From positions 1-64,000 of the forward strand of contig CANHQP010000016.1 of assembly GCA_947462925.1 (NCBI GenBank): a DNA stretch of 64,000 nt, written 5' to 3'. The notes under the pieces are model-generated. The model did no database searches. It had not been told where the DNA came from and was given only the letters and a program-made list of their open reading frames with translations. The translations under genes were made by a program, and so were the position numbers. Origin of the DNA: Flavobacteriia bacterium (lineage in GTDB: Bacteria > Bacteroidota > Bacteroidia > Flavobacteriales_D > Crocinitomicaceae). Of the stretch, positions 53,295-63,800 are shown piece by piece (position 1 is the first letter of the stretch; every line of letters begins with the position of its first letter).

Positions 53295-53328
53295 AAAAAA
53301 AAACCTGTATTTATTTCTAAATACAGGT
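53295..53328 (-). terminator. Intrinsic terminator after the exported M16 pair
   Basis: Minus-strand 11-bp perfect stem ACCTGTATTTA / TAAATACAGGT (53318-53328 with 53303-53313), GAAA tetraloop, then a long T run. Confidence 0.92.
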
Positions 53329-53352
53329 CTCAATTAGGGGTACTATTGATTT

Positions 53353-55440
53353 TTATTTGAAAATTGTTTCATCTACAGTTCCGTTAACTTCAATTGAAAT
53401 AACTTTTCCGTTTAATCCCAATTCTCCCATCATCAAGGTCATTGTGTGAGGGAATTGCAATCCATTAACAGTTTTAAAATCACTGAAGGATCTTGAAGCC
53501 TCGATTACTTCTTCTCCTTGTTTTTGAATTGAAACTGATTTGATTTTCATAAAAGTTTTCATGTCAAAGTAATCAAATGATTGTTTTTCGCCATCTACAA
53601 TTTTTAAAACATAGGCTTCTGTGTTGTTGACTTCTTCAATTCCAATTAAGTCAACTTTTAAACCTGATGTAGAATAGGTCAATTCAGGGAAAAGACCTGC
53701 AGATTTTTGTTTGCTTGCTATTTCTTCAGCAGTTAAGTCTTTCTTGCCAGTTTGCATGTTTGATGATGCTCCAACTTTTCCGTCAAAATATTCTTTTTGA
53801 ATCATCATTCCTTGCATTTCAATTTTCATTGCTTCTTTATTTGGAGCAACAAAGAATGTAGTCATTGTTAAAGGAGCTGGGATTTGTTGTGCAGACATTT
53901 CCATCACTTGCTTCACTGATTTTACTTTCTTGATTACCTTATTAGCGGCTTTCATTGTTGTCGTCCCAGTATTAGCAAAAATATATTTTTCGATTAATTG
54001 ATCTTTGGTAATATCTGCGGGTTTTACTTCCTTCGCGACGTTTCCAAATGCATCAAACATTTCAATTTTTCCATCTGCATCAAATACTTTTAATTTCTCA
54101 ATAATTTCCTCGTTTCCTACAACGATGATGTTGCAGTTTTTTGACGTGAAATAAGTTTGAGCCATTTCTAATACATTTTCGGTATTTACAGCATCCAATC
54201 TCTTTAAATAAGTTTGGTAGTAATCTTTTGGAAGATTGTTTTGAATAATATTCAATGCAAATCTAGCAATTGTTTGAGGGTTCTCAAGTGAACGGGCAAA
54301 ACCACCAGCCATAGCAGATTTAGTCAAATTGATTTCAGACTCTTTTACATAACTGTTTCCAATATTGTCAAGTTCTTTCAAAATTTGAACGATTGCGCTG
54401 TCAGTAACATCATTTCTGAAGTTTCCAGATGCAGAAAACCAACTTCCATTGTCTGTAATATCAATTCCAGAATAGCATCCATAAGTATAGGCTTTGTCTT
54501 CTCTTAAATTTTGCATCAAACGAGTTCCAAAACCGCCACCACCTAAGATTCCGTTTGTAACGGTTAAAGGCAATTGATTTGGCTGTCCTGGTTTCATTTT
54601 TACTGGAAAAGTTACCGTAACTTTTGATTGTACAGCGCCTGGTTTTTTAACAAAAATCACTCGATTTCCTTTGTTAAATTGACCTTCTCCTAATTCAGCT
54701 TTGTATACTGGTCCACCTTTCCAAGTACTGAAATATTTGTTTACCATTTCAGTTGCTTGCGCCTTGTTTACATCTCCAACAATCACTAAATAGCTTCCGC
54801 GAGGTGTAAATACTTTTTTGAAGTAACTTTCTACATCAGCTTTGTTGATAGCCGCCAAAGTAGCTTCCGTCATGATTTCTCCATAAGGATGTCCATTTGG
54901 AAAATTGGCTTTTCTTTCTGCGTTGTCAGACATTTCATCTGGACTTGATTTTGCAGATAATAATGCTGATTCGTTTTGTTTTTTGATTCTTTCAAATTCT
55001 GAATCTGGAAAGTTTGCGTTATACAAAACGTCAGTCATCAATGTCAAACCTTTTTCAACATGTTTTGTCAAACATGATAAATACATAGATTCTCCATCAG
55101 CATTTAAAGTTGCTCCAATGTAATCAACTTCTGCATCTAATTTATCTTTTGAACGATTGGTTGTTCCAGACATAATTAATTGTCCTGCAATTTTAGATAA
55201 ACCTGCTTTTGAACCTTCATTCATTGGATCTGAGCCAGTTACCAATCGAATGGAAACTTTAGGTAATTTGTGGTTTTCAGAAAGAATAACAGTGATGCCG
55301 TTTTCAGTTGTGAAAACCTCTGAATCTTTGATATTTATTGTTGGAGGTGTTCCTGCTTTAGGACGCACAGATCGATCTAATTGGCTAAAACTTGCAGCAG
55401 CAACTAAAATCAATGCACCAGATAAAATTATTTTTTTCAT
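53353..55440 (-). CDS. Exported M16 peptidase-like protein, non-catalytic, with C-terminal extension
   Basis: A 695-aa protein with a signal peptide (ILSGALILVAAASFSQ). Residues about 40-470 form two M16 domains, but the zinc motif is replaced by GLSKIAGQLIMSG, so it should be inactive. The RxxxxAYTYG motif (REDKAYTYGCYSGID) is kept. A further domain of about 200 aa (from about 490) resembles small periplasmic lipoprotein-like beta domains (ELTYSTSGLKVDLIGIEEVN, then FDYFDMKTFMKIKS). It follows an active exported M16 gene by 70 bp and ends at a strong terminator, so the two probably make a periplasmic heterodimer. Confidence 0.88.
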   Translation of the reverse strand: MKKIILSGALILVAAASFSQLDRSVRPKAGTPPTINIKDSEVFTTENGITVILSENHKLPKVSIRLVTGSDPMNEGSKAGLSKIAGQLIMSGTTNRSKDKLDAEVDYIGATLNADGESMYLSCLTKHVEKGLTLMTDVLYNANFPDSEFERIKKQNESALLSAKSSPDEMSDNAERKANFPNGHPYGEIMTEATLAAINKADVESYFKKVFTPRGSYLVIVGDVNKAQATEMVNKYFSTWKGGPVYKAELGEGQFNKGNRVIFVKKPGAVQSKVTVTFPVKMKPGQPNQLPLTVTNGILGGGGFGTRLMQNLREDKAYTYGCYSGIDITDNGSWFSASGNFRNDVTDSAIVQILKELDNIGNSYVKESEINLTKSAMAGGFARSLENPQTIARFALNIIQNNLPKDYYQTYLKRLDAVNTENVLEMAQTYFTSKNCNIIVVGNEEIIEKLKVFDADGKIEMFDAFGNVAKEVKPADITKDQLIEKYIFANTGTTTMKAANKVIKKVKSVKQVMEMSAQQIPAPLTMTTFFVAPNKEAMKIEMQGMMIQKEYFDGKVGASSNMQTGKKDLTAEEIASKQKSAGLFPELTYSTSGLKVDLIGIEEVNNTEAYVLKIVDGEKQSFDYFDMKTFMKIKSVSIQKQGEEVIEASRSFSDFKTVNGLQFPHTMTLMMGELGLNGKVISIEVNGTVDETIFK

Positions 55441-55510
55441 TTGAATATCTATTTATATGAAATCTACTATTGGATTTGAATCTTTTGATCCTTCTAATTT
55501 TGATTCCGTA

Positions 55511-56980
55511 TTAATTTTTTGGTTTCGGTAAATAATATAAAATCACACGATTTTCAGGAGTGAAATACTTTTTAGCAACTTTTTGAATATCTTCTCTTGT
55601 CACAGCCATGTATTTCGTTAATTCACTATTTATTAGTGCCGTACTTCCCATGTACATGTAGTTTTGAGCTAAGTTTTCAGCGATTCCAGCAACTGAACTG
55701 TAGGCTGAAATGATGTCATTTTCTTTACCGTTTCTCAATTTTTCAAATTCCTCTTGTGAAATCAAAGCGTCTTGAACTGATTTTACTTCCTCATCTAAGG
55801 CATTTTGCAAGGTAATTAAATCTACATTAGCAGAACCAATTGCAGCAACCAATCCCAATCCTGGATCTTCTAACGGGAATGCAAAAGAAAATGCGGCCAT
55901 TGCCAATTGTTTTTTCTCAACAATATTTTTGTTCATTCTAGAACTTGTTCCTCCAGAAAGTACAGTGTTTAACATATCCAAAGCATAAGCGTCAGGATTT
56001 GTTTGTTCAGGAAGTCTATATCCCATAAAAACAGCTGGTAGTTCGATGTTATCGTAAACTGTATCAATGACAACGCCTTTGAAAGGTGGTTCATTTCTCT
56101 CTGGTCTTGGGATTACAGTTGGCATTGCACTGTATTTTTTGATTACCTTTTGAGCTTCAGCATCTTTTGAACCTAAAAAGTTTTTTGCATCAAATTTTGT
56201 TTTTGCAATACCATAAGTTTTCAAGAATGCTTCATCACTTTGATTTTCAAAATCGCGAAATAAATTGATGGCTTGTCCTGATGGGATTGATCCATAATAG
56301 GTTGCAATCCATTTTTTTGTTTCTTCTATATTGATATCGCCAGCAATTGAAAGTACGGAATTTGAAGGAACATAAAATGTTCGGTAAAAATTCACATAGT
56401 CTTCTTCTTGCGCAGCATCCAAGTGTTCCATGCTACCAATTGGTTGCCATTTATATGGATGTTTTTGATACATTCTCGCGAACATTTCTGTTAAGAAAGA
56501 AGCGTAAGGTTGATTGTCAACCCTTTGTCTTTTTTCTTCTTTTACAACTTGTCGTTGTGTTTCGATACCAGTATTGTCAACTTTCGCATGTAGAAGTCTC
56601 TCACTTTCTAACCAAAGACCTAATTCCAATTGATTAGAGGGTAATAATTCGTAGTAATAAGTTCTATCTTGTGAAGTGTTTGCATTCAACGCTCCACCAT
56701 TTTTTTCTACCAATTCACTGTATTCTCCTCGTCCAATATTTGTTGAACCTTCAAATAACAAATGCTCAAAAAAGTGAGCAAATCCAGTTCTTGTTGGGAT
56801 TTCATTTTTAGAACCAACGTGGTACATTATGGATACGGCAACAATAGGGGTAGCATGTTCCTCGTGTAAGATTACATGAATACCGTTAGGTAAATCATAT
56901 TCTACATACTCGATTTTGCGCTGAGACCAAACATTACCAACTAAGGTAAGGGCTGCAATGGCAAAAAGATGTTTTTTCAT
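55511..56980 (-). CDS. Exported M16 family zinc peptidase
   Basis: A protein of about 489 aa (start at MKKHLFAIAA, 56980). The signal peptide ends near NVWSQ at residue 20. The zinc motif HFFEH is at 69-73, with the acidic helix VVKEEKRQRVDNQPY downstream. The second M16 domain contains LSGGTSSRMNKNIVEKK. It precedes the inactive 695-aa M16 protein. Compared with the cytoplasmic-looking pair at 3-6 kb, the same active/inactive arrangement recurs here with signal peptides. Confidence 0.93.
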   Translation of the reverse strand: MKKHLFAIAALTLVGNVWSQRKIEYVEYDLPNGIHVILHEEHATPIVAVSIMYHVGSKNEIPTRTGFAHFFEHLLFEGSTNIGRGEYSELVEKNGGALNANTSQDRTYYYELLPSNQLELGLWLESERLLHAKVDNTGIETQRQVVKEEKRQRVDNQPYASFLTEMFARMYQKHPYKWQPIGSMEHLDAAQEEDYVNFYRTFYVPSNSVLSIAGDINIEETKKWIATYYGSIPSGQAINLFRDFENQSDEAFLKTYGIAKTKFDAKNFLGSKDAEAQKVIKKYSAMPTVIPRPERNEPPFKGVVIDTVYDNIELPAVFMGYRLPEQTNPDAYALDMLNTVLSGGTSSRMNKNIVEKKQLAMAAFSFAFPLEDPGLGLVAAIGSANVDLITLQNALDEEVKSVQDALISQEEFEKLRNGKENDIISAYSSVAGIAENLAQNYMYMGSTALINSELTKYMAVTREDIQKVAKKYFTPENRVILYYLPKPKN

Positions 56981-57034
56981 GTTTAATCGATTCATTTGTT
57001 TAATTTATCTCAAATATCCTTTTTTAAGGAATGT

Positions 57035-57042
57035 CAAATATA
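57035..57042 (-). promoter_or_regulatory. -7 element for the exported M16 pair
   Basis: Minus-strand TATATTTG matches TAnnTTTG, 54 bp before the start codon. A related GATATTTG lies nearer, at 57011-57018. Confidence 0.45.
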
Positions 57043-57228
57043 AGTAAAATGATTATTGGAAAATTCAATGGATGAATGACTTTATTTGAATGATGAGATT
57101 TTAATTTGTTCTATCGAACAAGATTTAATTAACTTTTGCTGCTCTTACCTCTTGGATTTGAGATTTCTCCATTTTTATTTCTTGGACTTGATACCTTGTA
57201 CTTTTCGTGCAATGGGCGAAGAAGGGAG

Positions 57229-57465
57229 ATGCAGATTTCATTCAGTCCTACTGTGACAAAAAATGGAACCAATCACTACAATTTCTGGATATCAGGAAGA
57301 CTTATAAAACGAGTGGTTGCATATTTGGAGAAAAATTACGTTGAAAAATTCTGTTTATCAGGAGATTACAAAGAAGAATCATCTCCCTTGATTAATTGTA
57401 AAAATTGCAACGAAGAGCAATTGAGATTGAATCGTAGGACGGTGATTAAGTTTAAAATGAATTGA
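57229..57465 (+). pseudogene. Possible OmpA-like C-terminal remnant
   Basis: A 78-aa stretch from an ATG at 57229; the open frame extends back to 57136. The end, INCKNCNEEQLRLNRRTVIKF, strongly recalls the C-terminus of flavobacterial OmpA-domain proteins (CTEEQHQLNRRSEFKI). The preceding GRLIKRVVAYLEKNYVEKF would be the last OmpA helix, but the peptidoglycan-binding core is missing and the upstream sequence is not OmpA-like. It is most likely a decayed fragment, though a small real gene cannot be excluded. Confidence 0.45.
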
Positions 57466-57541
57466 TTCTAGCTACTTTTTTAGAAGACTATTAAAGAAAA
57501 ATCGACTAAATAGTGAAATCGAAAAATTAGGTTAAAGCTTT

Positions 57542-57564
57542 ATCAATCAATATAATTGATTGAT
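57542..57564. repeat. Perfect 10-bp inverted repeat
   Basis: ATCAATCAAT and ATTGATTGAT (57542-57551, 57555-57564) flank a 3-nt loop, followed by a T-rich stretch. It could be a weak terminator. The remainder of the 365-bp gap (57466-57830) is very AT-rich and shows nothing else I can support. Confidence 0.5.
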
Positions 57565-57830
57565 TTCTTTCGTACAGAAATATATTCAAAAAGTCAAAGT
57601 TTAGCAAATTGATTTACAGTATTTTAATTAAATTAAAATGCGTCAATATTCATTTGCAAAAAAAATCACTTGAAAATACGCAACGAAATCTTGATTAGAA
57701 ACGTATGAAAAATATTGGTGAAATAGATTGAAGTCTAATTTTTTTAGATTAATTTCACAAATTAATTTATTATTTAGATTTTTTTTACTAATGAATTAAA
57801 AGGATATTTTAACTTTTTTATTTACATTTT

Positions 57831-60800
57831 ATGATAAAAAAAATACTTTTTTTAGTTTTTTTAGGATTGATATCAACCCATTTGTTAGGGCAAACCTATA
57901 CTCAATCATCAATTGCTATTAATTTTGAAACTCCAGTAAATGAAGTTACAACAGCAAGTGCTGATGATGCTGCTTTTACAAGAAATATAGGATTTACTTT
58001 CAAGTTTTTTTGCAACGATTTTACGCAAGTAGGACTAAGTACCAATGGTATTATGACTTTTGGTGGAACATCAACAGCTTTGACGAATACTTGTCTTCCT
58101 AACGCAGCAGTACCTAATAATCTGATTGCAGCTTATTGGGATGATTTAAACTTTGACTATTCTTGCGCACCGACTTATTTTTTAGATCAAACCTTTGGCA
58201 CTGCACCAAATAGATATTACGTAGCGAGTTGGGTTGCGTTTCGTGAATTTGGAGGAAGTTGTGGTCAATATATTTATACTCAAATAAAATTATATGAAAC
58301 CTCTAACATTATAGAAGTTCATGTGCAATCTAATTCTTTAGGAACAACAAATAGTGGAACTATTGGAATTGAAAATGCAACAGGTACTGTAGGATATCAA
58401 GCTGTTTGTAACGCAAACCCTGGTAATAACGTTGCTTTTCGTTGGACGCCAGATGCTCCAGCCGCTCCTGCTCAAGTTGGCTGGACGACAGTGAATGGAA
58501 GCGCATTTACAGTGCCTGCCTGTGGAGACTATTCAAGTAACTTGTGTATTGGTAGTGGAGTTGGGGCACCAGCATCTTTAGTTCAAGGAGTTAACTATAC
58601 AGTAGAAAATCAAGGCACAGCTGCTTGTGGTACAGCTATGACAACGGCTTACTTGCAAGCATGGTCACCTGGAGGTTCTACGGCTTGTAGTATGGATCCA
58701 ATTGGTTCCCCTTCTGTAAATACAATATCTTTCAATGCACCAACTACTGGTACTCATCAAATAAATGTTTCTTCAAATGCACCTTGTGCTGTTGCAAATA
58801 CTTGCGGTGGCGGATTAGGTGGAGTTTTAGGGGGAGGTTCAGCCGTTTTGAGATATATTCAAAATACAACTGTTTCCAACACAACTACTACCACCGATAT
58901 CTGCTTGTCAGACACAAAATCACTAACTGCAACTTTAGGAGGAGCGCATAATAATCCGACGGTTGTTTGGTCCATTCAAGGAGGAACAGCTACGGGATCA
59001 ATTTCAGGGACGACCTATACGCCAACTTCAACTGGTAGTGTCATAATTCGTGCAACAGTGGGGAACTGTTTTAGTGATGTCACATTCAATATTGTGAACT
59101 CGTCTCTACCAACTTTTGCTGCTATTGCAGATATTTGTTCAGGAGATGCTTTGGCAGCGCTTCCAACTACTTCAACAAATGGAATCACAGGAACATGGTC
59201 ACCAGCATTAGACAATAGCGCTACTACGACTTACACATTCACGCCAGATGCAGGTCAATGTGCAACGACAACAACATTGACTATAAATGTTCAAAGTTTA
59301 CTTGATTTTGTAACTCTTCAATTCCCTTTAACAGCAAGTATATGTGAAGGAGAAACACTAGATATTTATGGTCAAGTATATGAGCCAGGATTAACTGAGA
59401 CAAATACACAAGCTGCAGGAATTACTGCAGAATATGGTGTTTTCACTGCTGATACAGATCCTTCAACATGGCCAGCGGGAGCATGGACTGCTGCAACATA
59501 TAATCCACTATCAATTGTAAATCCAAATAATGATGAATATACTGCAACATTGGTAGGATTGTCAGCAGGAACATATTATTATGCATTCAGATTTAGTTTA
59601 AATGGATGCGCGTTTCAATATGGAGGAGCAAGTGTTTCCGGGGGTAGTTTTTGGGATGGAATTGCAAATGTCAATGGAGCTTTGGTAGTAAATCCTAGCA
59701 TAACCCCAACATTTGCAGCAGTAGCGGATATTTGTTCAGGAGATGTTTTGGCAGCTTTGCCTACAACCTCCACAAATGGAATCACAGGAACATGGTCGCC
59801 AGCATTGGATAACACCACTGTAGGAACGACGACTTACACATTTACGCCAGATGCAGGTCAATGTTCAGGAACAACTACTTTAGATATCACCGTAAATTCT
59901 AATACAACTCCAACATTTGCAGCAGTAGCGGATATTTGTTCAGGTGAAGCCTTGGCAGCATTGCCAGCGACTTCGACAAATGGCATAACAGGAACTTGGT
60001 CACCAGCTTTGGATAATACAACTGTTGCAACTACTACATATACATTTACACCTGACGCAGGTCAATGTGCAGTTACGACAACATTAGATATTACAGTCAA
60101 TTCAAATACAACACCAACTTTTGCAGCGGTAGCGGCGATTTGTTCAGGTGAAGTATTAGCAGCACTTCCAACGACTTCTACGAATGGCATTACAGGTTCA
60201 TGGTCACCAGCATTGGATAATACAACTGTTGCAACTACCACATATACCTTTACCCTGGATGCAGGTCAATGTGCAGTTACGACAACATTAGATATAACAG
60301 TCAATTCAAATACAACTCCAACTTTTGCAGCGGTAGCGGCAATTTGTTCAGGCGATGCATTGGCAGCATTGCCAACAACTTCGACTAATGGAATTACAGG
60401 TTCTTGGTCCCCTGCCTTAGATAACACAGCAACTACGACCTATACATTCACGCCAGACGCAGGTCAATGTGCAACAACCACAACATTACAAATTACAGTT
60501 AATGGAGTATTAGTTACTCCAACCTTCACTCAGGTAGCAGATATTTGCTCTGGTGACGCACTAGCCGCTTTACCTTTAATTTCTGATGATGGAATCGCTG
60601 GTGTATGGTCCCCAGCTTTAGATAATACAGCAACCACAACTTATACCTTTACACCAGATGCAGGTCAATGTGCAACCACCACAACTATGACAATTAATGT
60701 CAATGGGGTTGCTGTAATACCAACATTTGACCCAATTGCAGATGCTTGTGCCGGTTCTTTGATAGCTGCGTTACCAACTACATCAACTAATGGTATAACA

Positions 60801-63800
60801 GGAGTTTGGTCACCAGCCATTAATAATACCGTAACTACTACATATACATTTACACCAGATGCAGGTCAATGTGGCACCTCAACAACCATTACCATAAATA
60901 TTTTGCCAAATACTGTATCTATTTCTACAGATTTACCTGGTGGAGTTTGCCCTGGAGGATCAGTTCCAGCGAACTTGACGGCATCTGGTTCTGCTACATA
61001 TACTTGGTTACCAGCAACAGGCTTAAGTGCAACAACGGGGAGCACAGTTAGTGCAAATCCATTGGTATCAACAATATACACTGTAACTGGAACTGATGGA
61101 GTTTGTACAGATAGTGAAACGATAACAGTAAATGTTTTACTTGCACCAACAATAGGGGTTACAACCAATCCTGTTTCAGCAACAATTTGTGCTGGTAGCA
61201 GTATAACTTTGACAGGTACAGGTGGGGTAACTTATATCTGGATACCACTTGGAGTAGCTGCCCCCTCAATTACTGTTTCACCAGCTGCAAGTACAACTTA
61301 TACAATTATTGGTGCTGGTGCAAATGGTTGTGTTACAACAATTACAAAAGCAGTAACGGTTAATCCTTTGATTACTCCAACATTTACGCAGGTTCAACCA
61401 ATTTGTAGTGGAGCTGCTTTAGCTGCATTGCCGACAACATCTATTAATGGTTTAACAGGAACATGGTCACCAGCAATTAATAATACAGCTACTACGACAT
61501 ATACTTTTACACCTACTCCGGGACAATGTGGAGTGACAACCACAATGACTATTGTTGTAAATCCAATTTTAGTATCAACTTTTGACCCCGTTGCACCAAT
61601 TTGTTCAGGAGCAGTGTTAGCGCCATTGCCGACAACTTCTTTAACAGGTGTGACAGGAACTTGGGCACCTGCAATTAATAATACTGCAACAACCACATAT
61701 ACATTTACTCCAGCTGCTGGTCAATGTGGAACATCTCCAACTTTGACCATTACAGTTACGCCAAATGTTACACCTACTTTTACGGCTTTACCACCGATTT
61801 GTGATGGAGATCCATTAGCTGCTTTGCCAACAACTTCAAATAATGGGATTACGGGTACGTGGGATGTTCCTGTTGATAATACAACAACAACAACTTATAC
61901 ATTTACTCCAGATGCAGGAATTTGTGCAACAACACAAACAATGACCATTGTTGTAAATCCAATTGTTACACCTTTATTTACGCAAGTTGCTCCAATCTGT
62001 AGCGGTGGTACTTTTATATTGCCAACTACTTCTACCAATGGAATTACTGGAAGTTGGTCTCCAGCTATTAATAATACTGCAACAACAACATATACATTTA
62101 CACCAGATGCAGGTCAATGTGCATTAACAGCTACAATGGAAGTAACTGTTGATCCAAATGTACTTCCTACATTTGATCCAGTAGCACCGATATGTTCTGG
62201 TGACGTTTTGGGTGCTTTACCAACAACATCAACAAACGCAATTAATGGAACATGGTCTCCTGCAATTAACAACGCTGCAACAACAACTTATACATTTACT
62301 CCAGCTGCTGGAGTTTGTGCTACAACTACTACGTTGACAATTGTGGTTAATAGTCCTGTAACACCAACTTTTGCTCCAATAGGAACTATTTGTAGTGGTG
62401 GAGCATTTACATTACAAGGTACATCTTTGAATGGTATAACAGGAACATGGTCACCTGTTGCAAATAACTTAGCAACGACAACATATACATTTACTCCTGA
62501 TTTAGGTCAATGTGCAACAACTACAACACTTACAGTAACAATTAGTCCGGTGTTAACACCAACATTCACTGCTGTTGCCCCAATTTGTGCAGGTGCAGCA
62601 TTGAGTCCACTTCCAACAACTTCAAATAATGGTGTCTTAGGTTCATGGTTGCCAGCATTGGATAATACAACCACCACAACATATACATTTACGCCAGATG
62701 CAGGACAATGTGCAAATACTGCGACATTGACAATCACTGTCAATCCAATATTGACTCCAACATTTAATCCAGTTGCACCAATTTGTTCTGGAGCAGTTTT
62801 GGGTGCTCTACCAACAACTTCTATCAATGGAGTAATCGGAACTTGGGCGCCCGCAATCAATAATACTGCGACGACAACTTATACGTTCACACCATCAGCA
62901 GGTGCATGTGCCGTAACAACTACAATGACTATAGTGGTTAATCCAAATGTAACTCCAACTTTCAATCCAATTGGAACGATTTGTTCAGGATCAGCATTTA
63001 CCTTGCCAGGAACTTCGTTGAATAGTATCACAGGAACATGGTCACCAGTGGCGAATAACTTAGTTACAACTACCTATACCTTCACACCAACACTTGGTCA
63101 ATGTGCTACAACCACAACAATGACTGTAACGGTTAGTCCAATTTTGACACCGACTTTCACAGCAGTTGCTCCAATTTGTGCAGGAGCTGCATTGAGTGCA
63201 CTTCCAACAACTTCAAATAATGGTGTCTTAGGTTCATGGTTGCCAGCATTGGATAATACAACCACCACAACATATACATTTACGCCAGATGCAGGACAAT
63301 GTTCAAATACTGCGACATTGACAATCACTGTCAATCCAATATTGACTCCAACATTTAATCCAGTTGCACCAATTTGTTCTGGAGCAGTTTTGGGTGCTCT
63401 ACCAACATCTTCTATTAATGGAGTTATTGGAACTTGGGCGCCTGCAATCAATAATACAGCTACGACAAGTTATACGTTCACACCATCAGCAGGTGCATGT
63501 GCCGTAACAAGTACAATGACTATCGTGGTTAATCCAAATGTAACTCCAACTTTCAATCCAATTGGAACGATTTGTTCAGGATCAGCATTTACGTTGCCTG
63601 GAACTTCGTTGAATAGTATCACAGGAACATGGTCACCAGTTGCGAATAACTTAGTAACAACTACCTATACCTTCACACCAACAATTGGTCAATGTGCTAC
63701 AACCACAACAATGACTGTAACGGTTAGTCCAATTTTGACACCGACTTTCACAGCAGTTGCTCCAATTTGTGCAGGAGCTTCATTGAGTCCGCTTCCAACA

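Noticed and set aside
59015-63451. Several minus-strand frames of 66-117 aa across the giant repeat gene
   Set aside because: They repeat in step with the plus-strand modules and arise from the biased codon use of the Thr/Pro-rich repeats; they are shadows of the open frame from 57831.
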